From JAUIAI01 sp045106815 (GTDB taxonomy: Bacteria > Pseudomonadota > Gammaproteobacteria > Burkholderiales > Burkholderiaceae_E), in contig JBGCFG010000003.1 in the NCBI GenBank assembly GCA_045106815.1, forward strand, positions 1 to 64,000: a stretch of DNA of 64,000 nucleotides, given 5' to 3'. Below the pieces are notes generated by a model. The model searched no databases and had not been told where the DNA came from. It saw nothing but the letters and a program-made list of their open reading frames with translations. This document shows, one piece after another, positions 1 through 7,866 of this stretch (position 1 is its first letter; every line of letters begins with the position of its first letter). The position numbers were made by a program, and so were the translations under genes.

Positions 1-1131
1 TTCAGCAAGCGCCTGCGGCTCTTCCATCGCAGCAAAGTGACCGCCTCTGCGCATCACGGTCCAGCGTCGAATGTCGGTATAAACATGTTTTGCGAGTGAT
101 CGCGGCGGCCGCAGAATTTCGGCCGGGAACTCACAATACCCAGTCGGCACATCAATGGTCGAAGCGGCCGAGATAGGCCAAGGGCCATGGTGGCGCGCAA
201 AATAGGGCCAGAATGAAGACCCGATCGCACCGGTGAACCAATACAGACTGATGTTGGCAAGCATGGTGTCAAGATCAATTGTTGTGTCCGGGCTTTCCCG
301 GCAGTCTGACCAGCGCTGAAACTTTTCTAAGAGCCAGGCTGCCAATCCTGCTGGCGAATCTGTCAATCCGTACGCCAGCGTTTGCGGACGGGTTCCCTGA
401 ATCCATTGGTAACCCGTTTCTTCTTTCAGAAACTCCTTGAGTTCGACCGCGTAGCGTTCTATCTCAGGCGCCGGATCAGCAAACAGTTTGGCATTGCGCT
501 GCAAGGGCATCATGTTCAAGTGGATGCCCGTTAGGTGTTGCGGCGACTCACTGGCCATACGCGACACGATAAACGAGCCCCAGTCGCCGCCCTGCGCACC
601 AAATGATTGGTAACCCAGATGCTCAACCATCAAACGCGTCAGCATTGAGGTCATCTGTTCAACGCCCACTCTGGGTTGATAAGCAGCAAAGGAAAGCGTA
701 AAGCCAGGCAGAGTTGGCGCAATCACTGTTACGGCGTCGGCTGGGTCGCCCCCAAATCGGCCCGGGTCAGTCAACCGTTCGATGATGCTCAGAAACTCAA
801 ACACTGATCCTGGCCATCCGTGTACAAGCAATAACGGCATCGGCGGTGGCCCGCCAGGAACGGGCTTGCCCTCGGCCTTCAGGTAGTGGATGCCAATGCC
901 GTCAATGGCCACTGTGGCCTGCTCAAATTCGTTGAGCCTCGCCTCTTGCTGGCGCCAGTCAAACTCATCCTGCCAATACGCCAGGATTCGCTGCATGGCG
1001 GCCAATGAAGTCCCATACTCCCAACCACTGCCAGGCGATTCATCAGGCAGGCGCGTGAGCGCCAGGCGATTTTTCAGGTCAGCAATTGCCTGATCAGGGA
1101 TTTCGAGCTTGAATGGGACGGGTAAAGCCAT
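1..1131 (-). CDS. Epoxide hydrolase, 3' end cut by window edge
   Basis: Soluble alpha/beta-hydrolase-fold epoxide hydrolase, expected to open epoxides to diols in the cytoplasm. The start is ATG at 1131; 377 residues are visible and the stop lies outside the window. Residues about 5-70 match the N-terminal EHN domain of this family. The oxyanion-side motif HGWPG is at 104-108, and the nucleophile elbow GGDWG places the catalytic Asp at 183. A GGHF motif near the window edge probably holds the catalytic His, so only a few residues are missing. A 19-bp palindrome lies 11 bases upstream of the start and could be an operator. The physiological substrate cannot be read from sequence. Confidence 0.85.
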   Translation of the reverse strand, partial: MALPVPFKLEIPDQAIADLKNRLALTRLPDESPGSGWEYGTSLAAMQRILAYWQDEFDWRQQEARLNEFEQATVAIDGIGIHYLKAEGKPVPGGPPPMPLLLVHGWPGSVFEFLSIIERLTDPGRFGGDPADAVTVIAPTLPGFTLSFAAYQPRVGVEQMTSMLTRLMVEHLGYQSFGAQGGDWGSFIVSRMASESPQHLTGIHLNMMPLQRNAKLFADPAPEIERYAVELKEFLKEETGYQWIQGTRPQTLAYGLTDSPAGLAAWLLEKFQRWSDCRESPDTTIDLDTMLANISLYWFTGAIGSSFWPYFARHHGPWPISAASTIDVPTGYCEFPAEILRPPRSLAKHVYTDIRRWTVMRRGGHFAAMEEPQALAE

Positions 1132-1142
1132 AGGAGGCGATG

Positions 1143-1161
1143 GGCGCAACACGGTTGCGCC
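1143..1161. promoter_or_regulatory. Inverted repeat upstream of epoxide hydrolase
   Basis: Perfect 8-bp arms, GGCGCAAC and GTTGCGCC, are separated by ACG, just upstream of the epoxide hydrolase ATG. No T-tract follows on either strand, so an operator or 5'-leader hairpin is more likely than a terminator. The cognate regulator is not apparent. Confidence 0.4.
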
Positions 1162-1312
1162 AGCAGTTAGTCACATCTAAGAGTAGCAAAGCCTGCTGAT
1201 GAATGAATTGATCGAAGCACCGCAACGGCGCAATGCGACTATCAGGGCAATTGAGCCTTGAGCCTGGGCGCAAATCTTCAAAAACGGACCGACTGGAAAC
1301 CGAACGAAAAGC

Positions 1313-2212
1313 ATGCAGAGCAAACACCTGACATCCCACCAATCGATCGGCATCGGATATCGGCTGGGCCTGCCAGCCTGGGCCTTCCCTGGTTGGCGAG
1401 ATCTTTTCTTCAACGCGCGTCCATCTATGCTTGCAAATTATGCAAAGGTCTTCAACACCGTTGAGGGCAACACCACCTTCTACCGAATCCCCGATAGAGA
1501 GTCTATCGCCGCATGGCGCGACGCTCTTGCTGATACCGATTGTAAGATTGCTTTCAAGCTGCCCAAAACGATTACTCATGCTCGCCAAAAAAACCCATCA
1601 GAACTTGCTCAGTTCATAAAAGCGATTGAACCAATCGAATCGCATTGCGGCCCCCTGCTTGTTCAACTCCCTGCGTGGGTAGGACCCAAAGACTTAGGCA
1701 ACTGGCAGTGGCTGTTTGAAGCTCTACCGAGCACCCGCCAACACGTTCTTGAAGTGCGTCACACAGGTTTTTTCAATGCACAGTCTGAGCGCTTACCCCT
1801 AACCGACACACTAGACACCCATCAAATGGGATGGGTGATGATGGATACGCGTGCCTTGTTTGCCGGCGACCTGACTCACCCTGAGGTCAGACAGGCCCGC
1901 CATGAGAAACCCGACTTACCCGTGGTGGCACAGTCGCACAACCAGATAGCATTTGTCAGGCTGGTACTACACCCGGACCCGAGCAATGCCGCTAATCAGT
2001 CAGTCTTAGAAGAATGGGCTGCGCGGTTTGCTCAGTGGCTGGAAAACGGCATAGATTGCTGGCTCTTTATGCACTGCCCAAACAACCTGCATTGCCCGGA
2101 GCAAGCTCGGCAGTTTCATGAGCAACTCAGGCAGCGACAGCAGGCAAACGCGACGCATTGTGCTGTTGCCCCTTTGCCTGAATGGCCAGTCCAGCAACAA
2201 ACCTTGCTGTAA
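1313..2212 (+). CDS. DUF72 family protein (YecE-like)
   Basis: A 299-residue protein of the DUF72 family, TIM-barrel-like proteins of uncertain biochemical function. The family's opening signature is visible near residues 12-35 (G-Y-R-L-G-L-P-A-W, then G-W-R-D-L-F-F). Conserved segments further on include the N-T-T-F-Y-R stretch and the FKLPKTITH segment around residue 75. Length fits the family. It is followed after 26 bases by the trypsin-like protease gene on the same strand, so the two may be cotranscribed, but nothing in the sequence links their functions. The start at 1313 is supported only by family alignment by eye. Confidence 0.8.
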   Translation: MQSKHLTSHQSIGIGYRLGLPAWAFPGWRDLFFNARPSMLANYAKVFNTVEGNTTFYRIPDRESIAAWRDALADTDCKIAFKLPKTITHARQKNPSELAQFIKAIEPIESHCGPLLVQLPAWVGPKDLGNWQWLFEALPSTRQHVLEVRHTGFFNAQSERLPLTDTLDTHQMGWVMMDTRALFAGDLTHPEVRQARHEKPDLPVVAQSHNQIAFVRLVLHPDPSNAANQSVLEEWAARFAQWLENGIDCWLFMHCPNNLHCPEQARQFHEQLRQRQQANATHCAVAPLPEWPVQQQTLL

Positions 2213-2238
2213 ATACGTGTTTCAAGATAGGAGTTGCC

Positions 2239-3240
2239 ATGCGATACGAACAGGCGATCAAACTGAAAGCGTCATTGATGCATCAGGATCTACCGCAAGC
2301 GGTGAAAGCAGCCGCCAGGCGACTGGGGCGCGCCACCGACTTGCAAGCCTTGCATCAACGAGGCAGAGAGCGTAGCGCTGTCGCACGCTACGTATCACCT
2401 CGTTATCCGTTTGCATTGGGCATTAGTGGCCGGCGGCAAGCCTATCGTCTCTCTGTGCGGATTCAACAGGTGTATCCCGGCATCGAAGAGGCCCTCGCAC
2501 TCGTCAGGCGCCGATGCGCAGGTGACGTTGACATCGAACTTGTTGGCGAAGTCCACAAGCAAGCGCCCTGGCATCAGCGACGCAACCGCCCGCTTCGCAT
2601 TGGTGGCTCTACGGGTCATCATGAAATCACCGCTGGCACGCTGGGCTGCTTTGTCACTGATCGATCAAGTGGACGGGAGATGATTCTGTCAAATAATCAT
2701 GTGCTGGCCAACGAGAACAATGCCAAGCCGGGCGACGCAATCATTCAACCCGGCGCTGCCGACGGCGGCAAACGACCGCGTGATCGAATCGGATCATTGA
2801 CCCGGTTTATTCGCTTGCGACCAAGCGGCAACCTAGTCGATGCTGCCTGCGCGGAAATGGCCGAAGGGTTGGAGTATCACTACAACTGGCTGGAGTCACT
2901 TGGCGAGATCAATGGTGTTCGAAACGGCCCACTTTTTGAAGGCGAAACAGTTTATAAAGTTGGGCGAACAACCGGTGTCACTGAGGGCACCGTTGGCGCC
3001 ACTGAGCTCGATGGCCTAACGGTGGGGTTCGACCAGGGAAACATTTCCTTCGACAACCAAATTCAGATCAAGGCTGTTGGCGACAAGCCCTTTAGCCAGG
3101 GCGGTGATAGCGGCTCACTCATTGTCGACGCTAACTTCCAGGCTGTTGCTCTGCTGTTTGCTGGCAACGGTGTTGACTCGACCTTCGCCAGCCCGATCGC
3201 GACCGTATTCGATAAACTCAAGATCGATCTCATGGCCTAA
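2239..3240 (+). CDS. Trypsin-like serine protease, cytoplasmic type
   Basis: A 333-residue S1-fold serine peptidase. The ATG at 2239 is chosen because AGGAG sits 5 bases before it; an upstream in-frame start has no such site. The catalytic triad can be read as His154 (SNNHV), Asp201 (NLVDAACAE) and Ser291 (GGDSGS). No signal peptide or membrane segment is seen, so it should act inside the cell. The first ~100 residues are basic and not recognised. Similar peptidases often carry an N-terminal propeptide-like domain with a GVGIG...DGVPV-type signature; here that domain appears instead in the next gene, 5 bases downstream. Substrate unknown. Confidence 0.8.
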   Translation: MRYEQAIKLKASLMHQDLPQAVKAAARRLGRATDLQALHQRGRERSAVARYVSPRYPFALGISGRRQAYRLSVRIQQVYPGIEEALALVRRRCAGDVDIELVGEVHKQAPWHQRRNRPLRIGGSTGHHEITAGTLGCFVTDRSSGREMILSNNHVLANENNAKPGDAIIQPGAADGGKRPRDRIGSLTRFIRLRPSGNLVDAACAEMAEGLEYHYNWLESLGEINGVRNGPLFEGETVYKVGRTTGVTEGTVGATELDGLTVGFDQGNISFDNQIQIKAVGDKPFSQGGDSGSLIVDANFQAVALLFAGNGVDSTFASPIATVFDKLKIDLMA

Positions 3241-3245
3241 CCGAT

Positions 3246-3551
3246 ATGGCAACCGACAAAAAAACCCGTGAAAAATCTGCGCTGAGCAAAGCGCGCGCTG
3301 CCAAGAAGAAGGCCCAGGCAGCGCTCGTAGACCAGCAGCCCACCGGTATCGGGCTTTCGCGGCGTGCCGATCATTATGTGATCAAGGTATTGCTGTCATC
3401 GCCGTTGAGCGATGATTCGCCCTGCCCAAGCGTCATCGATGGCGTGCCGATTGAGTTTGAAGTGGTGGGCAGCATTACCAAGTCAAGCGCAGTCGTATCT
3501 ACCAAAGCAGTCAAGAACATGACTAAGACGAGCAGCGACACTGACGATTAA
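3246..3551 (+). CDS. Small protein with protease-propeptide-like segment
   Basis: A 101-residue basic protein whose ATG lies 5 bases after the protease stop codon, with no good ribosome site of its own, suggesting translational coupling. Residues about 1-30 are Lys/Ala-rich. Residues about 33-80 (TGIGLSRR...IDGVPIEFEVVGS) resemble the beta-rich domain that precedes the catalytic domain in many bacterial trypsin-like peptidases. By inference it could be a separately encoded chaperone, inhibitor or targeting subunit for the neighbouring protease. The similarity is by eye and no function is proven. Confidence 0.6.
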   Translation: MATDKKTREKSALSKARAAKKKAQAALVDQQPTGIGLSRRADHYVIKVLLSSPLSDDSPCPSVIDGVPIEFEVVGSITKSSAVVSTKAVKNMTKTSSDTDD

Positions 3552-3577
3552 GCCCGTACTACTCAGCCCAGGTTTAT

Positions 3578-3934
3578 CTATTCGCTAAGCCAGGCCCGAG
3601 CATGCTCAATATCAGCCACGGTGAAGTAGCGTACCGGCATCTTAAACATCGGGCTGGTCATCTGGATAAAGCCTTCAAGCCATTGGTAGTCAGAAACGAC
3701 CGCTGTGCGCTCGATATCTTTAAAGTGGTTAAACAGCCACTTGAGATCTTCGAGCAAGGTAAGCGGGTCAGTCAGCCCGAATGTTCGAATCTCCTCAAGC
3801 AAACGAACCTTGCCATACTGCTCAATGTTGGCATTAAGCGCAGCGACCACACCGTCAAACTCTTTGCGCGTGATGTGACCGTCTACTGAGAACTCCACGA
3901 TATTACAATCAGGGATGTCTTTGAACTCAAGCAT
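3578..3934 (-). CDS. SpoIIAA-like (STAS-related) protein
   Basis: A 118-residue protein resembling the SpoIIAA-like family, small cytoplasmic STAS-related proteins. The pattern is an early V-E-F-S-V-D-G-H-I-T segment, a central V-R-L-L-E-E-I strand and a C-terminal F-T-V-A-D-I-E-H-A-R-A-W-L stretch. ATG at 3934 is preferred because GGAG lies 6 bases upstream; an in-frame TTG at 3976 would add 14 residues. It is convergent with the protease operon. The partner and role are unknown. Confidence 0.7.
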   Translation of the reverse strand: MLEFKDIPDCNIVEFSVDGHITRKEFDGVVAALNANIEQYGKVRLLEEIRTFGLTDPLTLLEDLKWLFNHFKDIERTAVVSDYQWLEGFIQMTSPMFKMPVRYFTVADIEHARAWLSE

Positions 3935-4027
3935 GCCAGTCTCCGGTGGGTTGCAGTGAAATGATGTATCCGGCAAAGTCTAACGCCCGTCAGCCGGCAT
4001 TTACAACGGCAACTTTGCAACAGGCAC

Positions 4028-5404
4028 TTAAAGGTCTGGCAAGATGTTTTGATTAAACTGAAAAACGTTATGTGGATCGTACTGACGTTTGAGTTTCTTT
4101 AGCCGTGGCAAATTCGGCCCGTACCCAGCGCTCGCATTGCCCTCTTCAGCAACAAAGTTGGCATACCTTCCGCTAACTGATTGCGGCTGCAGTGTCTGCG
4201 CTGCCTGCTTCGCCCACTCAATGCAACGCGCATCGTCACCCGCAGATCGCCATCGGGCGCCAGGCGTCACCATGAACTGAACCCCTCTGTGCGGATAGGC
4301 GGTATCCCCAACCGCAACATCGTCTATCGCCCCGCCGAGCTGCAAAACCAGAATGTCAGATTCAGCAGTCGGCAATTGGGTGGCGAGTGAAACAAGCGTG
4401 TCAATGACCTCATCGCTCAAGTTAGCAAAGCTTCGGGTGGTCCAGTAATTTCGTGCGCCGTGATCATAGGTCGCATCAAGAAACTGTTGCGCTTGGGCGT
4501 AGGGCATGGTCGAAACGCCATTGAAGACTGGCTCAACTTCGCAACGCAATGCCTCAAGTGAGGCCTGTGCCACATCTGGCGTGCCGACCAGACAATGGAG
4601 CAGCGACAAAACCGGTTTCTGGCGGTGACTTGCCGGAATATGCGGCAAATCGGGCGCAATCAACAAGTCGGCCCAGATTGTAATGTCGCGATCTAAATCG
4701 CCGGCGATGTCACGATAGTGCTGCAACACTACCGATGCATCATCAATATCAAACAGCTTCGGCCCAAACCTTATGTCGTGGCCCAGGTCATGTAGCTGGT
4801 ATTCGAATGCCGCCGCCACTCCAAAATTGCCGCCACCGCCTCGCACCGCCCAGAAAAGCTCAGGCTCGACCTCATTGCTCACGGTTCTGATTTGCCCGTC
4901 GGCTGTCACCAGGGTGACGCCAAGCAGATTGTCAATCGCCAGGCCGTGTTTTCTGGCCAGCCAACCTACCCCACCGCCCAAAGTCAGGCCACCAACGCCG
5001 GTGGTTGAAACGACACCGCCCGTAGTAGCCATGCCGCAGGCCTGCGTGTCGCGATCCAGGTCCTGTAGAAGCGCACCGCCGCCCACAACGGCGCGCTTCG
5101 CGTTTCGATCTACCTGAACGCCACGCAACTGCGACAGGTCGATGGTGACGCCGCCATCGCATACACCAGTACCGGCAATGTGATGGCCCCCACCTCGCAC
5201 GGAAAGCGGCAACCCATGTTGTTGACTGAAGCTGATTGTCGTGGCGATATCTTCTGACGATGCCACCTGGGCAATGATGAGTGGATGCCGATCAATCATC
5301 GCATTCCAAACGCCGCGAGCCTGTTCATAGTGTTCGCTATCCCCAACTAATATCCGTCCGTATAAGTGGCGGGCCAGTTCTTGGGGCTTGGTTGAGTCCG
5401 ACAT
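4028..5404 (-). CDS. FAD-linked oxidoreductase, berberine-bridge type
   Basis: A 458-residue flavoprotein of the FAD_binding_4/BBE family. The PP-loop region RGGGHH (Arg70, His74-His75) matches the site where FAD is covalently attached through histidine. The second cysteine attachment seen in bicovalent members is not evident in the following STTGVGGLTLGGG region. The C-terminus has the BBE-type N-x-F-x-x-N-x-N-I pattern. ATG at 5404 is chosen because GGGAG lies 6 bases upstream. It follows the HxlR regulator gene by 45 bases on the same strand, so that regulator may control it. No signal peptide is seen; the substrate is not predictable. Confidence 0.85.
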   Translation of the reverse strand: MSDSTKPQELARHLYGRILVGDSEHYEQARGVWNAMIDRHPLIIAQVASSEDIATTISFSQQHGLPLSVRGGGHHIAGTGVCDGGVTIDLSQLRGVQVDRNAKRAVVGGGALLQDLDRDTQACGMATTGGVVSTTGVGGLTLGGGVGWLARKHGLAIDNLLGVTLVTADGQIRTVSNEVEPELFWAVRGGGGNFGVAAAFEYQLHDLGHDIRFGPKLFDIDDASVVLQHYRDIAGDLDRDITIWADLLIAPDLPHIPASHRQKPVLSLLHCLVGTPDVAQASLEALRCEVEPVFNGVSTMPYAQAQQFLDATYDHGARNYWTTRSFANLSDEVIDTLVSLATQLPTAESDILVLQLGGAIDDVAVGDTAYPHRGVQFMVTPGARWRSAGDDARCIEWAKQAAQTLQPQSVSGRYANFVAEEGNASAGYGPNLPRLKKLKRQYDPHNVFQFNQNILPDL

Positions 5405-5449
5405 GAGTGACTCCCAAAGGGTCAGCAACAAGACGTCATGGCGACTGAG

Positions 5450-6190
5450 TCACCTGCTTATTCCGGTAGCGCCGTTAGCCGTTTGATAGACCTTGTACTC
5501 GCTTCCCGGGCGGCAACGCGGTACCTCGGCGAGCGCACTGCCCAGCAACCAAGAAGACAGCAGTTGATGAGCCGCGCGCGGCCCCTGCACTTTGATATGG
5601 CCAGCAGACAGCTCCGCATCAAGCGAGCGAAGACCTCTCCAGGTCTCAATGAAGCGCCTGATTTCTGCCGTCACCCTCAGATCAACCTCATAGCCCGGAT
5701 GCTTCAAACACATATCGACAACCCCATCACGATTGACAAGCCAGAAACGTTTGAACTCCTTTGCCAACCCTGTGAATTCAAATTCAATGACGGTCCTGCC
5801 TGCTGGCATAGCCTCGGTATTGAGTCGTGTACTCATGCTCCATGCGAGAAACGCAGGGTCCAGGTCAGGTGTCTCCATATCGCGAGCCCATCGCTGGCCC
5901 CAGGCCGCCAGATTCATCACAATTGGATCAAGCTCAAGACAAGCCTGCGTGGGGACGTACTCGTAAATGCGTTCACCTTCAATGGCGCGTTTTTCACAGA
6001 GGCCGGCATCCTGCAATTGCGAAAGTCGCGTTGAGAGCAGACTTGCCGACATCTTTGGCACCCCCTGATGAATTTCGTTGAATCGTCGGCAGCCATCCAG
6101 TAAGCGGCTGACCACCAAAACCGTCCAGCGCTCGCCAAGCAGCTCCATCGCGAGCGCCAAGGGGCAGTATTGTCCATAGCTCTTTTTCAT
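5450..6190 (-). CDS. HxlR-family transcriptional regulator
   Basis: A 246-residue DNA-binding regulator. Residues 1-105 form the HxlR winged helix-turn-helix, with the family Cys-Pro (Cys9-Pro10) and the L-L-G-E-R-W-T core. About 130 extra C-terminal residues form a second domain not present in minimal ~110-residue HxlR proteins, possibly SCP2-like or ligand-sensing. It lies directly upstream of the FAD oxidoreductase on the same strand, its most likely target. ATG at 6190 is clear. Confidence 0.85.
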   Translation of the reverse strand: MKKSYGQYCPLALAMELLGERWTVLVVSRLLDGCRRFNEIHQGVPKMSASLLSTRLSQLQDAGLCEKRAIEGERIYEYVPTQACLELDPIVMNLAAWGQRWARDMETPDLDPAFLAWSMSTRLNTEAMPAGRTVIEFEFTGLAKEFKRFWLVNRDGVVDMCLKHPGYEVDLRVTAEIRRFIETWRGLRSLDAELSAGHIKVQGPRAAHQLLSSWLLGSALAEVPRCRPGSEYKVYQTANGATGISR

Positions 6191-6307
6191 TGGCTAGTCT
6201 CTTTCGTTATGCGTCTTTTGTTGTCGACATGTCCTGCACCAACAAGTCTACCGATCTGATCGGGGTCAACACAATGCCATCGGTGTGCTCAGTTTGCTGT
6301 TCTGTGT

Positions 6308-7690
6308 CTATTGCCCCGCCAACAGCCATCGATCGCTCGACAGCACTTGCTCGCCCACGTGCCTACCAAGCACGAGACCAGCGTCCGAGTCGTATCGAAA
6401 ATGAATCCCCAGATAGATGCGTGAGTACGCGCATTCACGAGCAGCCTGCGCGAAATTTGAGAATCCGCGAGTCGGCGGATTCATCGCCACTTTGTCTGAG
6501 AATGGGCCAGCGGCATCTACCTGCGGGGTTCGCATCACAAACGCATAGTCTTCGCCCAGTACGTCGGCGAAAACAGTCATCCCTGCCGCGCAAGCCGTAC
6601 CATGGGCCGATGGATACGACGGAAACGCGTAGGTATGCTGGTGGGTGTTGGTCCAGTTGGGCTCAGCTTCAGTTGCCGGGTTGCCATCATTTGCCGCCCA
6701 GCGAATCGCGGTATATGGACGCCAGTGGTTGTAGTGAAACTTATTGTTGAACACGCTCACGTAGGCATCGAAGATGCTCATATTTAGCATTGCAAACAGC
6801 CGGCTGGCACGCGGCAGATCCAGCTGCTCCTGATTGGTCAAATCGCGTGCGAGCCGGTTGAGCGAATTCTCGGCAAAGTCCTTCCACCACATCGCGAGAT
6901 GGGTCTGATCCTTGGTACGAGTCGCACTGTTATGACGCCCAAGTTCGCGAACCTCCTGGTAAGCCTCGACGTAGGCCTGGCTCTTAATATCTGGCGGCGG
7001 GGGTGAGCGAAACTGATCGGGATTTTCAAGCGCAAACCCTGTTGCGTTTGCCCAGCCTGCGCCAAAAACAAAACCCTTTGGTGTGCCGCTGTGATCATTG
7101 AATTCTGCATACACGCCTGGTGCCATGGGATGCCATCGATAGTCTGCTTCGGCATTCCAGCCGTCGCCTGCACGAGACTTCAGGACGGCATCTGCAGCTA
7201 GTTCTCCCGCCTTAATGCCAGCGGCTTTCGCGGCGTCATCGTTAACCGTGGATAACCACTGCTTATTGAGTGCCTGCCATTGACTGAGTTGCTCTGGGTA
7301 CTGGGCAGCCGCAATGGTGTAGGCAGCCTGCGTCGCCGCAGCAATTGCGCGAAGGCCTGGGTTCAATCTCAACTTACTGACCTGGCCAGCTTTGTCGGTA
7401 TTCGCCTTAGAAGACAAACGATTAGAAGACATATGGCTCGTCGTCTGGGCCATGGCCAGATGCGCCATGGCGGCCGTGCGCACGCCTTTGAGCGTCAAGA
7501 ACTTGTCTTCCTTTTCGGCAGCACTGAGTAAGGCCTTGTTCCAGGCCGTCACCATCTGCTCGCCGTGTGTATTGGCGGCTGATGAGGTTGCAGCGATGGC
7601 GACACCGGAACAGACCGCGAGAACGATAGGGCCGATCGATTTGATGTTGATTCGCGTGGCGAGTTGAATGGCGGTTTGATGTCGTTTCAT
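6308..7690 (-). CDS. Vanadium-dependent haloperoxidase / PAP2-type enzyme
   Basis: A 460-residue exported protein with a hydrophobic N-terminal signal (about residues 18-38). The three PAP2/vanadate-binding motifs are intact: K317-x6-R324-P, P-S-A-H363-G and S-R424-x5-H430-x3-D434. These residues bind vanadate in haloperoxidases and phosphate in acid phosphatases. Length and spacing favour the vanadium haloperoxidase-related group, acting in the periplasm or outside. Whether it halogenates or is a phosphatase cannot be decided from sequence. It is divergent from dnaE2 and next to an FAD oxidoreductase. Confidence 0.8.
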   Translation of the reverse strand: MKRHQTAIQLATRINIKSIGPIVLAVCSGVAIAATSSAANTHGEQMVTAWNKALLSAAEKEDKFLTLKGVRTAAMAHLAMAQTTSHMSSNRLSSKANTDKAGQVSKLRLNPGLRAIAAATQAAYTIAAAQYPEQLSQWQALNKQWLSTVNDDAAKAAGIKAGELAADAVLKSRAGDGWNAEADYRWHPMAPGVYAEFNDHSGTPKGFVFGAGWANATGFALENPDQFRSPPPPDIKSQAYVEAYQEVRELGRHNSATRTKDQTHLAMWWKDFAENSLNRLARDLTNQEQLDLPRASRLFAMLNMSIFDAYVSVFNNKFHYNHWRPYTAIRWAANDGNPATEAEPNWTNTHQHTYAFPSYPSAHGTACAAGMTVFADVLGEDYAFVMRTPQVDAAGPFSDKVAMNPPTRGFSNFAQAARECAYSRIYLGIHFRYDSDAGLVLGRHVGEQVLSSDRWLLAGQ

Positions 7691-7799
7691 ATCATTGGCT
7701 CCTGGTGACTTGAGCGAACGATATTTCGGCTGGCCGTTTCAAACTACTCCTAAATCTGGAGCGCCCGAGTGACCCGCGCGCTGGCATCAACCGGGCCAT

Positions 7800-7827
7800 T
7801 TGATACTGTATATATTTACAGTATACT
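7800..7827 (+). promoter_or_regulatory. Sigma70-type promoter of dnaE2
   Basis: The -35 hexamer TTGATA (7800-7805) and -10 hexamer TATACT (7822-7827) are separated by 16 bases. The spacer is exactly the LexA box at 7806-7821. Transcription would begin near 7834, about 30 bases before the dnaE2 ATG. Confidence 0.65.
7806..7821. promoter_or_regulatory. LexA (SOS) box
   Basis: CTGTATATATTTACAG matches the gammaproteobacterial LexA consensus (CTG-N10-CAG with an AT-rich core). It sits between the promoter hexamers in front of dnaE2, so LexA binding should block RNA polymerase until DNA damage. The divergent haloperoxidase gene begins 116 bases away and is probably not controlled by it. Confidence 0.85.
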
Positions 7828-7866
7828 GAACGGCCGCTCTGCGCCAGGCATTTGTCGAACCGAACC

